Of a stretch of 64,000 bases of DNA, positions 9,760 through 20,293 are shown piece by piece. The notes beneath the pieces were generated by a model. The model had not been told where the DNA came from. It searched no databases and saw only the letters and a list, made by a program, of their open reading frames with translations. Location of the stretch: NCBI GenBank assembly GCA_011032825.1, contig JAADJZ010000001.1, forward strand, positions 62,001 through 126,000, read 5' to 3'. How positions within the stretch are numbered: the first letter of the stretch is position 1; each line of letters opens with the position of its first letter. The translations under genes were made by a program, and so were the position numbers. The stretch is from Massariosphaeria phaeospora (taxonomy: Eukaryota > Ascomycota > Dothideomycetes > Pleosporales).

Positions 9760-11639
9760 CTAGAACCCAAGAGCAGCGTTGAACGCGTCGGCAGCTTCCT
9801 GGGCCTCAAGCCCGCTGGCAGCAGCCGCCGCAGTCTCGCATGTGGCGAGGGCAGCCTCGTCGGCCTCGCAAGCGTTGACGAGCTGGTCGCAGATGAAGTT
9901 CGAGATGATGTCGATGTTGAGAGCCGAGCCTTGCGGGAACGTGGCAATGTCGCTGGGCTCGAAGGCATCTTCTTGGCGGCCGTCGGAGGTAGGGCCGAAG
10001 ACGATGGTGGGATCGGCGCAGGAGCCGAAGTCGCCAGCACCAGCAGCATCGGCGGCAGCGCCAGCAGCGTCGGCAGCAGCACCGTCCTCGGCATCAGCAG
10101 CATCGGCGGCGGCGCTAGCGGCATCAGCAGCAGCACCCTCCTCGGCATCAGCAGCATCGGCGGCGGCGCCAGCGGCATCGGCAGCAGCACCCTCCTCGGC
10201 ATCAGCAGCATCGGCGGCGGCGCCAGCGGCATCGGCAGCAGCACCGTCCTCGACATCAGCAGCACCGTCCTCGACATCAGCAGCACCGTCCTCGACATCA
10301 GCAGCATCAGCAGCATCAGCAGCAGCGCCAGCGGCCTTAGCGGCGGCGGCGTTGACAAAGTTCCCAGCGGCGGCAGCGTCCTCGACATCAGCAGCATCGG
10401 CAGCAGCACCGTCCTCGGCGACAGCTTCATGGGCGTTGGCAGCATCCGCGGCGGCGCCAGCAGCATCGGCGGCGGCACCCTCCTCGGCGACAACTTCATG
10501 GGCGTTGGCAGCATCAGCGGCGGCGCCAGCAGCATCGGCAGCCGCACCGTCCTCGGCGACAGCTTCATGGGCGTTGGCAGCATCAGCAGCGGCGCCAGCG
10601 GCCTCAGCGGCGTCGGCGTTGACAAAGTTGCCGGCGGCGGCAACATCCTCGACGTTCTCGATCACGACGTGATCGTCAGCGGCGGCAGTAGCGTTACCAG
10701 CAGCAGCAGTGACGTTGGCAGCAGCGTCGTCCTCATCGACAGCGGCAGCGTCAGCCTCCTCGTTAACAGCGGCGGCATCGTCAACAGCAGCAGCATCGTC
10801 GACAGCAGCAGCATCGTCGACAGCAGCAGCATCGTCAACAGCAGCAGCATCGTCAACAGCGGCGGCATCGTCAACAGCGGCGGCATCTTCAACGGCAGCC
10901 CCGGCACCAGCTACGTCTGCGACGGCGGCGAGGATCTCGTCCTCGGTGAGATCATCGACACGGAGTCCCTCGGTGTTGATGCAACCCGCGTCGTCGAGCT
11001 CGTCGTTGCAGGTGTTGCCCGCGGCAGTCGCGTCATCGAGCTCGCCAGGCGCGAAGGTGCTGGCCTCGTTGGCGAGAAGGGGGTCGCCACCGATGGAGGC
11101 GATTTGCTGGGCAAGGATGGTAGCAATCTCCTTGTTCAGGTCGATTGCGCCCTCGCCGGCGGGGTCCTGGTGCTGCTGGAGAGCAGCAATCTCGGGGTTG
11201 ACGGCCTCGATAGTCTCGCAAGGAACGGATGCGAGACCAACCTCGCCAGTGTTACGCTCCAAAGCACGGAAGATGAGAGCCATGGTCATGCCGTCGACAT
11301 CTCCTGCCTCCTTGGCGTTCGTGAAGGCCTGGTCAGCAGTGGCTTGCTGAAGGCAATCTACAGCGCGTTAATATATTGAAGTGACCCAGGACTCCGAGGG
11401 AACGACTTACCAGCATCGGCAATGTTGCCGGCTCCCTCTGCAGCGGCCGCAGCTCCGAGAAGACCGAAGATGGCGTCTTGGATCTCGTCTGGGTTGTTGA
11501 GTAGCAGGACCTCATTCACAACGTTGATGACGTTCCTGTGAGAGTGCTCCTGGGGGACCTCGCGCTTCTTCATGACAGCAGCCGGGAGAGCCACCACGGC
11601 GCTGATGAGCGGGAGAGCATAGAGCATTTGTTGCTTCAT
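9760..11639 (-). CDS. Secreted Ala/Asp-repeat protein, 608 aa
   Basis: Two exons: 11639-11411 and 11357-9760. The intron 11410-11358 has a GTAAGT donor and TAG acceptor, and splicing restores one 608-residue frame across ...NIADADCLQQATADQ. The N-terminus is a signal peptide (MKQQMLYALPLISAVVALPA) followed by a dibasic KKR site. Residues about 100-230 are a conserved helical region with cysteines. Residues about 232-530 are low-complexity acidic repeats: seven DDAAAV units, three blocks with NAHEAVAEDGAAADAAG-like sequence, three ADVEDGA units and four DAEEGAAADAA blocks. The last 90 residues form a conserved tail (FPQGSALNIDIISNFICDQL). Similar proteins are often annotated circumsporozoite-like in fungi. 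A cell-wall or secreted role is inferred; no enzyme motif is visible. Confidence 0.85.
10020..10905. repeat. GCN/GAN-rich coding minisatellite inside the secreted-protein gene
   Basis: Nested tandem repeats: an 18-nt-type unit coding (V)DDAAA at about 10760-10905, and longer units of about 50-75 nt coding AADAAGAAADA plus a variable linker at about 10040-10600. Repeat type changes along the gene, as expected for slippage and unequal exchange. Confidence 0.8.
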
Positions 11640-11867
11640 CTTTGCTGATTTGGTGTAGAAAAACCCGACGGTTTGTGTAAAAGGAATGTCGAAAAGTCGA
11701 AAAGTAATACAGTAATACAGTTGTAAAGGGACCGGCCGGAATCGTTTCACCAGGAACGATTAAGAAGCGAAGTAAAGAAGGACACAACGAAGAGAGTGAA
11801 GCAATGAAAGACCTTTGTGGTAGGACGAGTTGATGCAAGAGGAAACCCTATGGCAGCGCAACGCATA

Positions 11868-11882
11868 ACACCTTATATACAA
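11868..11882 (-). promoter_or_regulatory. TATA-like element of the secreted-protein gene
   Basis: On the minus strand the sequence reads TGTATATAAGG, about 235 bases upstream of the ATG at 11639. Position and form suit a core promoter; no transcript evidence. Confidence 0.45.
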
Positions 11883-11889
11883 CCGGCCG

Positions 11890-12940
11890 CCCATAGTGTG
11901 CTAGGCGCGCTGGAACCATGACGCCGGTCACGCTGACGCTCGACTCGCACTGCTACGCCTGGGCGTGGACGAGCGTCGCATGATGGAGCCTCCTGTACGC
12001 GGTGTCGACTGCAAGCGCACCATCGCCGTCGGGATGATGTTCACGTCGTGGGCGCCAAGCCTGGCTGCTAGCCTGATCAGCTCACGGAGGCTAAGGCAGG
12101 AATGCGGCTGATTGGTCGGGAACCGCCAAGCTGTCGGCGGCGGATGTGAAACGCTGCCGAAGCGTAGAGACAGCGTCTGCCTCACGTCTGTCGACTGACA
12201 CGGACACCCGGTTCATACGTGCCGCTGCTATCAAGAGTTCTGGCGTGAGCTTGGCGAGCGGCGGCGCTGGGGGTGACCGTTGACAGCAGCCTTCCCGCTG
12301 GTGCACGCCCGCTGTGTTGTCCTGGATGGTTCGTGCACACGTCTACAACCTTCGGCGCTCCAAAAGGCATCGTGACCCGAAGCAACTGCACACGTCTCCG
12401 ACTGTAGTTATCTCGACCGCAACAACTTCCATCACTTCATCGACCTCGACCTGCTACGTCCTTCCGAGGTCCTTCCTCCAGCATGAGAATCTCACAGCAT
12501 GACGCCCCCGAGAACCCTCTTTCCCCGTTCGATTCGGTTCGATTCGGTTCCTTCTTCACTCGGTTTGAGGTTTAATTACCCGCAATGCCTGAACGCTTGG
12601 CAGAGTTCCCTTCCGCTCTCCGCGGTGCGCCATGGGCGCCAGGCGGTGGGCACGGGGGATGCGATCGACCGGAAAGAAGTCGGAAGTCGGGGCATTCTTT
12701 ATTCTTTGCGCGCTTCGTCCAGGCTTCGATAGTCGATGAAAACCTCGTGGCATATCACGGAAGTCATCGGGTGGACTTTGGTAGTGCAGAAACGAAGCCC
12801 CCCACATGCAATTACTTTTTGCGTTACGTAGTTTTACGTCTCCAATGAGACGTCGCCACGTGCGCAGTCGATAAGCAACAGCCAGATCGCCCTCATAGCC
12901 TCATGATATCTAGACCACAAAATCCGATAACTAGTCCATC
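11890..12940. other. Divergent intergenic region, no gene seen
   Basis: Separates the minus-strand secreted protein from the plus-strand HET gene. A direct repeat of GATTCGGTTC lies at about 12530-12552. Open frames up to 85 codons overlap each other in several frames and show no family features. Confidence 0.4.
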
Positions 12941-14944
12941 ATGGACCTGCAGGCAGATGAATACGCGACTGATGGTCATAATGCATGCAATCACCCGGAC
13001 GGACCTCTTTACAAGCCGTTGGACGACACAGTACCCGAGATACGCCTTATCAAAGTCAAGCGCCTTCCGTCAGACAAATCCAGTGAAACGATAATTGAGT
13101 GCTCCATGTTCACGGTATCACTGGGTGCTATTGAGGATCAGTACTTTGCGCTATCCTACGCTTGGGGTGACGCGAAGGACCGAAAGCCGATCGCTATCAA
13201 TGGGCATGAACGAATGGTTACCGTCAATCTTGAGGCATTTCTACACGAGTGGCGAAACGGCGCAGTTCTGGAGGACAGACCTGAGATGTACGATACATCT
13301 TTTTGGATCGATGCGATATGCATTAATCAAGAAGATATGTCAGAACGAGCCAGCCAAGTAAATTTGATGTCCAAAATATATCCTTCGGCCAAAGCAGCAA
13401 TGTGTTGGCTAGGCCAAGGTTCAAGAAGCTGCGAGCACGGTCTGGAGGCAATAGTTAGGCTTGGAGAACATGTCAAAAGCTTTCTGGACGAGGATAATCC
13501 GACCAACTATCTGACAAAGGAAGCTTGGCCCGAGGAGTTCTACCTTGAGGACGATGATGCTGCTGGCACTTACCAAAATCTGGCCTGGAACGGTATGCAA
13601 AACTTATTCGCTATGGAATATTGGGTTCGTGCATGGATTCAACAAGAGTTTGCACTCGCCAAGACTGTAATATTCAAGTATGAAAAGGCAGTCGCTCTCT
13701 TATTTCATATAAGATACGTATGGAACTGGTGGAAGGGTTTTGAGGACCAAGTTCGCCCAGAATTTATTAGCCATTCACTCTGGAGAAAATTGGCCCAGGA
13801 CCCATTTCGACATCTACTCGGAATGGAAAACCACTTGCAACGACTAGGATTCTTGGAACTCACCTCCCGGGATCATACAGTGATGGATACAGCAGACTGG
13901 GCCTTCTTCACACTTTACATGGCTCTGCGAGTTGTCAAAGCGACAAATCCCAGAGATATGCTATATTCGCTTCTTGGTGTCATGAAATTGGGTATTCAGG
14001 TCAATTATGAGCTTCCGGTCGAAGAAGTCTACTACCAGTTTGCCAGAACATGGATAGTTAAACCGGGCGGCCTTGTCTTCCTACTTGGGGCTGGTGGGCC
14101 TTGTCCTGAAGCGAATCATCGTGACGAATCCCAGCAATGCCAGCTCCCATCATGGGTGTCATGCTGGACTTCACTCCCAACAGGCTTGAATAGAATGGGA
14201 ATATTCATACGGAAAGGGGAAAGCGAAGCTGACTTCACATGTAGTACCGTGCGCATTGACGGTAGATGTCTACTTGTTCATGGGTACAAGATATCAGCAG
14301 TCAAATGGGACAAGTCTATCCACGCAGAGAATCTCCGGCCATTTCTTGCTAGCTACGTTCAGGACCCAATGGCATGTTTACCCAATACCCAGAGCCGCCG
14401 GCTTCAGCTCTTATTACGCTTAATTTGCGACGATAGCCATCCCACCTCGCGCAGCCCCCTGACCTTCAAGTCTTCTTCCTGGGACGAAGTACTGGAAGCG
14501 TTGGGAACCGTCGTGCTTACCTTCTCATACCAGTTCTCTCATTCGGCCTCGGATATAGTGATTTGGTTGGGACTTAGGACAAATGGCGATGTCGCCGAAA
14601 AGCTACTCAATGAACCGCTTCCGCCAGGAATCGACCCATCAGCACTTGCTGTTCCACCTGACCGCCGCTACCCCGTGCCTGCCATAGCGAGTATGTTGGG
14701 TGCAAACCTTCTCGAACACCATGTTTTTACGACTGAAGATGGCAGTCTGGGTTGGAGTCTTCACCATTTACAGCAGCATGATATTGTTTGCACTATATTT
14801 GGCCTTGCACCTCTTGTCATATTACGACAAGTGGGTGACTGCTATCGATACATTGGTCCCTGTAGCCTACAAGGCCAGCAAGATCTCCGCTCTGTTGTAT
14901 CTGACTTTGATACTAGCGCGAATACCATGTTCAACATATACTGA
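12941..14944 (+). CDS. HET-domain (heterokaryon incompatibility) protein, 667 aa
   Basis: A single 667-codon frame. The HET domain is clear: YFALSYAWGD at about residue 67, FWIDAICINQED at about residue 121, and the VNLMSKIYPSAKAAMCWLG block that follows. The C-terminal part (DIVCTIFGLAPLVILR, VGDCYRYIGPC) is the usual family tail. HET proteins mediate non-self recognition and programmed death when unlike hyphae fuse, usually acting in the cytoplasm in pairs or with NLR-like partners. No partner gene is seen alongside. The start at 12941 is the first ATG of the frame (ATCATGG context). HET genes are typical of subtelomeric accessory regions. Confidence 0.92.
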   Translation: MDLQADEYATDGHNACNHPDGPLYKPLDDTVPEIRLIKVKRLPSDKSSETIIECSMFTVSLGAIEDQYFALSYAWGDAKDRKPIAINGHERMVTVNLEAFLHEWRNGAVLEDRPEMYDTSFWIDAICINQEDMSERASQVNLMSKIYPSAKAAMCWLGQGSRSCEHGLEAIVRLGEHVKSFLDEDNPTNYLTKEAWPEEFYLEDDDAAGTYQNLAWNGMQNLFAMEYWVRAWIQQEFALAKTVIFKYEKAVALLFHIRYVWNWWKGFEDQVRPEFISHSLWRKLAQDPFRHLLGMENHLQRLGFLELTSRDHTVMDTADWAFFTLYMALRVVKATNPRDMLYSLLGVMKLGIQVNYELPVEEVYYQFARTWIVKPGGLVFLLGAGGPCPEANHRDESQQCQLPSWVSCWTSLPTGLNRMGIFIRKGESEADFTCSTVRIDGRCLLVHGYKISAVKWDKSIHAENLRPFLASYVQDPMACLPNTQSRRLQLLLRLICDDSHPTSRSPLTFKSSSWDEVLEALGTVVLTFSYQFSHSASDIVIWLGLRTNGDVAEKLLNEPLPPGIDPSALAVPPDRRYPVPAIASMLGANLLEHHVFTTEDGSLGWSLHHLQQHDIVCTIFGLAPLVILRQVGDCYRYIGPCSLQGQQDLRSVVSDFDTSANTMFNIY

Positions 14945-15811
14945 ACCTAGAAGTTTGTGAAGGCCTAGCGGGATTGGAAGATCCTTGTATAGGTCAAGCG
15001 GTTGGTTTTTGCGGATAAGAGAGGGAGTCGTTGGACGGGGTGCTAAAACAGTATAGACCCCACGATGGCGCCCGCAGAAATTTGGAAGTCATGATGCTGA
15101 GCTGGGTGATATCTCACTGGTTAGTGAGATTGATGGTTTCAACGTCCCGGAGGTTTGGCTACGCTTATGAATGAAGGTCAGAAGCTCCGAAGCTCCGAAT
15201 TGCCGTCATAGCACGAGTACTCTATCTTACTGCTGGTAGGCTGTAGGCTGTCTCGCTATCCGTACGGCGCAGTCTGCGATGTTCAGTTACAGTTCCTGCA
15301 CAGTTCTGTGGCTGGCGTAGCCTGATGCACGGCCCCCATTACCGCCGCCCGTTGATGACCCCAGACACACAACGTCTCGAGCAACCCGGCAAAACATGTG
15401 GGGCTGAATCGTGCGCTTGCAGCCACTAAGCGAATTCAGGATGCGTTCGCGCGCCTTGGCCTCTGTGAAACTCACCACAACCCCCTGGTTTGACACATGC
15501 AGGGACAAGCGGTGGCGCGACGCTGGGTCGGTACCTGAGGCTTCTCGCAACTGTCCGTAGCGAGCGGAAAACGTCGTGCGCATCACGATACTCCGGATGC
15601 TCTCTAGCAATATCATAGCGTAGAAACCGCTCTTAATAACAAAAGCTGGCCGATGCCTTCATCAACATCGTTTTTCTCGCACTCTAATACTTTATACCTA
15701 CTCAACACGCGCCGCACGAGACCACACGAAGCACATCTAATTCACCCGGGAGGCCTCCGTGCCACGTAATACAGCGCCCTCCTCAACCGCCCGCCCTGAT
15801 CCGTCATAATA
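14945..15811. other. Intergenic, one unsupported 109-codon frame
   Basis: The minus-strand frame 15616-15287 starts with a true ATG and reaches 109 codons but has no recognisable domain. Its length is possible by chance in this composition. Nothing else seen. Confidence 0.4.
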
Positions 15812-16903
15812 ATGGCACGATCCAAGCCAGCCTCCAAGCCCATTACCATTTCCGGGCCCTTCGACGCCCGCCATGTCGGCGGCGTGAGCATCCCCGGTGT
15901 CCAGCGACCTTCCGTCGTCGCAGCCAGAGTGCAACATTCAGTGCAACGTTCCCTGACGCTGGAACCCGACCAGCCGCCGTCGCACACCAACGCCGCGACC
16001 GGCACCACCGAAGTCCCCCGCAGGCGAGCCAACTCGTTCGCCGATAGCATCAGGCGCCCGAGCCTGCGGCTTCGCACGTCGATATCCAGGCTGAGGTCTC
16101 GCAGCTCGTCGAACTCGCCGGATACGGGTGCGTGTCGCAGGAAGCGCGGCGCGACGCTGGAAGGTGCGGAGGGAGGAGGGGCGGGGGATGCGGCGGCGGA
16201 GAAGCGGGGTGGTCGGGCAAGGAAAGCGAGTCTGTCGACGTTGAGGACGAGGCAGGATTCGAGCGCGGGGCTGGAGGCTTTGCGGATAAAGCACGAGTCT
16301 GAGAGGCTTGTGGCGGCGCAGTCACTTGTGAATCCTACGCCTGTCCAGGAGCCTAGGTTGTGGAACGAGCCGAACAGGAAGATGGTATTGCGGCCCGCTC
16401 CAATCTCAATTCCCAAAAAAACCGTTCAGAAACCCCGATCGCGGAACCACGCAGATAGGACCCCCGTCCCTCAACCAACGCTCGACACCCCACCTGGCCT
16501 CGCACGCTCCAGCCTCCCCCTCCGCGCCTGGACGTCTCCATCCCCACCAGCAACCCAGCCCTCAACCCAGCCCTCTCCTTCCCTCCACCACCATCATCAC
16601 CATCACCGCCGCCCCCCAACAACAACAACCCTCCCCTCAACCCTACCCTACCCTTTAATCCCTCGCAAACCCTCTCCATCTCCCCTCCGCCCCACCCCCA
16701 AGCGCACCGACTCCGGCACTGCCATCGACTTCAACCACGTGCCAGCTGAGCAGCGGCCGCTGGGCTTCAGGGACATTATGGCGGTGCAGAGTTTTGCGGC
16801 GCGCATGGAGTTGTATGGAAGGGCGAGGGAGTATTGGGCGGTGGTGGATCATGGGTTGGGGGCGTGGGTAGGGGAGAGAGGGGAGGGGGGAGGGAGAGGA
16901 TAG
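15812..16903 (+). CDS. CRIB-motif protein, 363 aa
   Basis: A 363-codon frame without introns. Residues 11-26 read TISGPFDARHVGGVSI, matching the CRIB pattern (I-S-x-P...F-x-x-x-H-V-G) that binds Cdc42/Rac GTPases, with the first conserved His of the canonical motif replaced. The middle is Ser/Arg/Pro-rich and disordered (SRLRSRSSSNSP, a poly-His run near residue 255). The C-terminus has a compact block (AEQRPLGFRDIMAVQSFAARMELYG split over about residues 310-335). No kinase or other catalytic domain is present, so it is more likely a small adaptor or effector than a PAK kinase. Role in polarity is inferred only from the motif. Confidence 0.7.
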   Translation: MARSKPASKPITISGPFDARHVGGVSIPGVQRPSVVAARVQHSVQRSLTLEPDQPPSHTNAATGTTEVPRRRANSFADSIRRPSLRLRTSISRLRSRSSSNSPDTGACRRKRGATLEGAEGGGAGDAAAEKRGGRARKASLSTLRTRQDSSAGLEALRIKHESERLVAAQSLVNPTPVQEPRLWNEPNRKMVLRPAPISIPKKTVQKPRSRNHADRTPVPQPTLDTPPGLARSSLPLRAWTSPSPPATQPSTQPSPSLHHHHHHHRRPPTTTTLPSTLPYPLIPRKPSPSPLRPTPKRTDSGTAIDFNHVPAEQRPLGFRDIMAVQSFAARMELYGRAREYWAVVDHGLGAWVGERGEGGGRG

Positions 16904-17513
16904 GGGAAAAGGGAGCAGGGAGTAATAGTTAATGTTTATTTTTAGTGTACGCGTACAGTCCACGATTTCACCAGGTCCCAGTCTTTCAAAACTCCTGCCC
17001 GCTCTGTCCGTACATACAATGCCTACTATACTGGATACAGTAGGGCTTTGCAAGGGTAGAGATAAACTATATACTAGCTGCTGAAAACTCCTAGGTCGTC
17101 AAGAGGATCGCCGGGAGCCTCCTTTATCGGCATTGAATTCGGCCTAACCGCTGATCAGCGAGAAGGCGTGGGCATGGTGTTTACAATAGGATAAAAGTTT
17201 GAACGCATGTGCAGCGTAGCCTGCGGGCAGTAATCTGCAGGGAGAGAGTTCCCCGAGATCTCTCCGCACTCTCTCTCTCTCCCTGTAATCCAAGAAGTTT
17301 CCCAGGAGAGCTAAGCTTTATCACTTAGGTATACTAACTTGTATAGGTGTAGTATAGGCGTTGTATACTAAGATTAAGTAGAAAGAATAGATGTGGGGTA
17401 TCAGGCGCTGTATGCCGATATTCGGCGAAAAACTACCAAGGCAGCAGAACGTTTACAGCACTGCCTAATCAGGTAATACAGCTTGATTACTAATCTCTAT
17501 ATACTCCCTAGAG
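16904..17513. other. Intergenic: CT run and TA-rich low-complexity
   Basis: A (CT)n run sits at about 17265-17283, and TA-rich sequence with GTATAGG/GTATACT near-repeats at 17325-17375. A copy of the TAAAAGTTTG repeat occurs at 17192-17202. No gene seen. Confidence 0.45.
17192..17210. repeat. Partial copy of the TAAAAGTTTG... dispersed repeat
   Basis: TAAAAGTTTG is shared with the copies at 18490, 22812 and 54285, but this copy then diverges (AACGCATG). All four lie in the same orientation. Confidence 0.35.
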
Positions 17514-18143
17514 CTACTCCAGAGTCCCTGGAGCGCTCTGGAGTGGCTCCGTTCCGTCCCTGCAGACCACTGCCTGCGGGTATGCGTCGCAAAAGGCCGT
17601 GAGCGCTATGCTGTTCACAATGTATGTCACGCCGCCTAGATAGCGGTTGATCCGGCTAGCGACAACCTTGGCGTCCGCAAGCTGCGCCAGGACGTCCGGT
17701 GTCGAGCGCAGGTTGATGGTGCGCAGCTGCTCCAGCTGGTAGTCGGGCGCGGCCGCAACGAAGCGGAGGAACTGGCGCACGGGCGGCGGGTGCGTGATAT
17801 CGGTGCGCACGAAGTTGAGCGCGTTGAGCCGGAGACTGAGGCCTGCGGTCTCGCCGTGGAGCTGGCGGCATACGGCTTCGAGGCAAGGGGCTGCGGGTGC
17901 GGAACTGGTGGGCGATGCGGCTGCGAGAGAGGGGTATAGCTTGAAGGTGCGGTCGCGGGCGGGCGCTGTGTGGCGGTAGTAGAGGCCCGTAGGCTCGGAG
18001 AGCGCGTAGTCCCAGATCATGAAGCGGAGTTCGGTGGGGAGGTTGAGGAGGCGGGATGTTTGGGGGGCGCTGTCGGGGCTGGAAGGCTGGGTTAATCGGA
18101 TGGGTCTGGTGAAGTTACGGAAGGAATATACGTACTCGGACAT
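17514..18143 (-). CDS. 2EXR-domain protein, 209 aa (short form)
   Basis: An intact 209-codon frame with the 2EXR signature LLNLPTELRFMIWDYAL at about residues 32-48 and the second block CRQLHGETAGLSLRLNALNF at about 92-111. It then follows the family only as far as the region corresponding to YDFCRQHP (here TAFCDAYPQ) and ends. The C-terminal third found in the 281-aa and 313-aa relatives in this window is missing. It may be truncated by an early stop, so expression and function are uncertain. Copies of a short dispersed repeat lie on both sides (17192 and 18490). Confidence 0.75.
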   Translation of the reverse strand: MSEYVYSFRNFTRPIRLTQPSSPDSAPQTSRLLNLPTELRFMIWDYALSEPTGLYYRHTAPARDRTFKLYPSLAAASPTSSAPAAPCLEAVCRQLHGETAGLSLRLNALNFVRTDITHPPPVRQFLRFVAAAPDYQLEQLRTINLRSTPDVLAQLADAKVVASRINRYLGGVTYIVNSIALTAFCDAYPQAVVCRDGTEPLQSAPGTLE

Positions 18144-18489
18144 TTTGAGGGCTTCTGATATCTTCAGGACGGGTGGAGTGCGATGTTTGTTCGGTGAAGT
18201 GGGGTGTCGAAGTTCTATGTAAAAGAAGTGAGGATTATCAGGGGGCAGGGTAAACTTATAGGTACGCTATAGATTATACGCTAGGGGCGTATCGCGAATC
18301 AGAGTCGTAGCGTTTGATGTTGTTGAACATTCGACATAATCAGCAATGACCCAAAGGCTCGAGTTGACATATTAGATGGTACGGAACTTGCACTGTGACT
18401 CATCTTGCCCTGGTAGCGAGTCTAGCGGCCCAGTTATCAACCAAGTATGATTCCGTGTCAAGACAGAGTATTAGGTTAGTGCATAAAGG

Positions 18490-18509
18490 TAAAAGTTTGC
18501 GCGAATGCT
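18490..18509. repeat. Dispersed short repeat copy (TAAAAGTTTGCGCGAATGC)
   Basis: Matches the copy at 22812-22831 over 20 bases, and the first 15 bases match 54285-54299. It lies about 350 bp upstream of the 209-aa 2EXR gene; the 22812 copy lies just downstream of another 2EXR remnant. Confidence 0.6.
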
Positions 18510-18758
18510 CAAGTCGGTGCAAATTCTATTACTCTTCTTTGGGCTGAATGAGAATATGCACTGGAAGTCGCGACTCCGATTTGACTGTCTCCATTGTTCT
18601 GTGGAAGCCGAACGTGCTGGGAAACAGATATCGGTCCTTCTGTTGCTATAGATGCTGCGAGAATTGTTAGATGGTAACTTCGGAATGAAAACTTCCTTGC
18701 GTACAAAGTGTGATGTATCAAATTAACGGGACCTTACCAAATGGCCTAGTGGAGGGCT

Positions 18759-18790
18759 GAACCATGGTTTTGAGAGTGCAGCTCCACAAA
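18759..18790. repeat. Short dispersed repeat, copy 2 (GAACCATGGTT...CTCCACAA)
   Basis: Same two-block structure as the copies at 1811-1841 and 63477-63503: GAACCATGGTTTT, variable spacer, GCTCCACAA. It lies downstream of the stop codon of the minus-strand Cys-rich gene. Confidence 0.5.
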
Positions 18791-18933
18791 ACGAACACCC
18801 TTTCAGCTCGTGCTGAAAACAAATCAGGCTCTCCGCAGCAAGTTTGAGCTTTGCGAAAACTTTCTCTGGGGGCTTAGAGCGCGAAGTAGACATTGTCAGG
18901 TACGTTTTCAGGCGCATACCACCAGTACCATGA

Positions 18934-19534
18934 CTACGGTTTTGGAGCCCTTGAGCAACTCTGCAATATGTAAACTTTAAGCTTTCCTCTATTGCAGGCT
19001 GAGCATCGAGAAAGGATTGGCTTACCTGACACCAGTAGATTGGCCTGCCGTCCTTCCCTTCACGTACCCTGCGGTGCCTTGTTGAGCTTGCATAACTATA
19101 CTCCCACTCCCCACACCACGCACAGCGCTGGCAAAGCTGTTCCTCCTTGAATAGAACCTCAACCAGCCTCTCCTCGATATCTTTTTCGACATCACCTCGA
19201 ATCTTAATCTTTACTGTTCTCTTCAACCCGCTATCTTTGAACACACGCGGCTCGGCTTGCATCAACCGTCCAAAAGACAAGACCCAGTACTGCTCGTGAT
19301 CTTTCTCGTACCTGAGCCAGAAGCGCGGATTGAGATTGGGCTGGGATGAGGGTGGTCTGGCGACGGGTCGTTGGGCTGCGGATAGTTGAGTGTAGCTACC
19401 AGTTTGCTCGCGGCCATGCCATAGGCACGTGGGAAGACTATACACCAGCGATCGCGGCGGCGGTGGAGAGCCACGGGGATCCCGAGTCCCGGGAGTAGGA
19501 TCTCGGTGAGTGGGATGGCGACTGGCTCAACCAT
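18934..19534 (-). CDS. Small Cys-rich (zinc-ribbon-like) protein, start uncertain
   Basis: The clearly coding core reads RFWLRYEKDHEQYWVLSFGR, then an acidic/basic helical stretch, then CQRCAWCGEWEY. A clean intron (19025-18961, GTAAGC donor, TTGCAG acceptor) joins ...GRPIYWCQ to SCSRAPKP and a TAG at 18936-18934. This completes a CxxCxxC ... CxxC pattern that could bind zinc. The N-terminus is ambiguous: a plausible start (MVEPVAIPLTEILLPG, ATG 19534) lies in another frame and needs one more intron near 19420-19370 or a frameshift, while an in-frame ATG exists at 19445. I do not recognise the family. About 150-190 aa depending on the start. Confidence 0.5.
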
Positions 19535-20293
19535 AGTCGGTTGATACGGGGCTACACGGATGGCTTTCAAACACGATCCATGGATATGACGTGAAATTTG
19601 AGGTGACAAGTGCTGTTTTCTATGGTGTTCATACCCCAAAAATGCTGACGCGAGCAAGGCTATGAATGACGACTGCGCCGCTGGCCATGGCTGGCGGTGA
19701 AGACCTACGTGTTGCTATTTCGGACTAGAGACGGTAAATTGGACTTCCAAGGTATATACGTGGCGATGCAATGTGTGCAGAAATGAGGTGAAAGGACAGT
19801 CTGGTCAGGTCGGAGCAAGATTTGCCCAGTCGAGGGCTAGTCCCAGTTAGATTAGCGCGCTTAATAAGCTTCATCCAATCATTCCCCTGGTGCCCCTCTT
19901 TCTGTCTATGACTTCATCAAGATCTTTGAATATCTGCCACTTTCATCAATCCTCTTATGTCGATCGTATCAATGTTGATCTGATCATTCCTACATGACGA
20001 CAATAGGACGACATGATGATATAAAGGGTTTGGCAGCTTTTGCGAATAAGCCTTCATTCGATTGTCGAGTTATGGAACAAGATCTAATATACTCGCGAGC
20101 TCATTGCGACGAGCCTCATTGGTTTTCGGTCTCGGAACGCTGACACTTCGATTGGTCGTCATGACCCCTTGGACTGTTGAGAATCCCAAGACCGTGGAAG
20201 ACCATGGGCTACGAACATGAATTTGCGAGCACATTCGCGCACGTATTTTCCCGGCATAAAACCGATTGTATACAGAAGTTCCTATAACTGCAC
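19535..20293. other. Intergenic, no gene seen
   Basis: AT-balanced sequence with no frame above chance and no motif. It separates the Cys-rich gene from a 2EXR pseudogene and probably holds both 5' regions. Confidence 0.4.

Noticed and set aside
9931..11379. Open frame of 482 codons on the plus strand
   Set aside because: It is antisense to the secreted Ala/Asp protein and arises because GCN/GAN codon repeats have no stops on the other strand. It gives only Ser/Gly/Val-rich low complexity.
15742..16416. 224-codon minus-strand frame
   Set aside because: Opposite the CRIB-motif gene, whose plus-strand frame has a recognisable motif and a sensible start.
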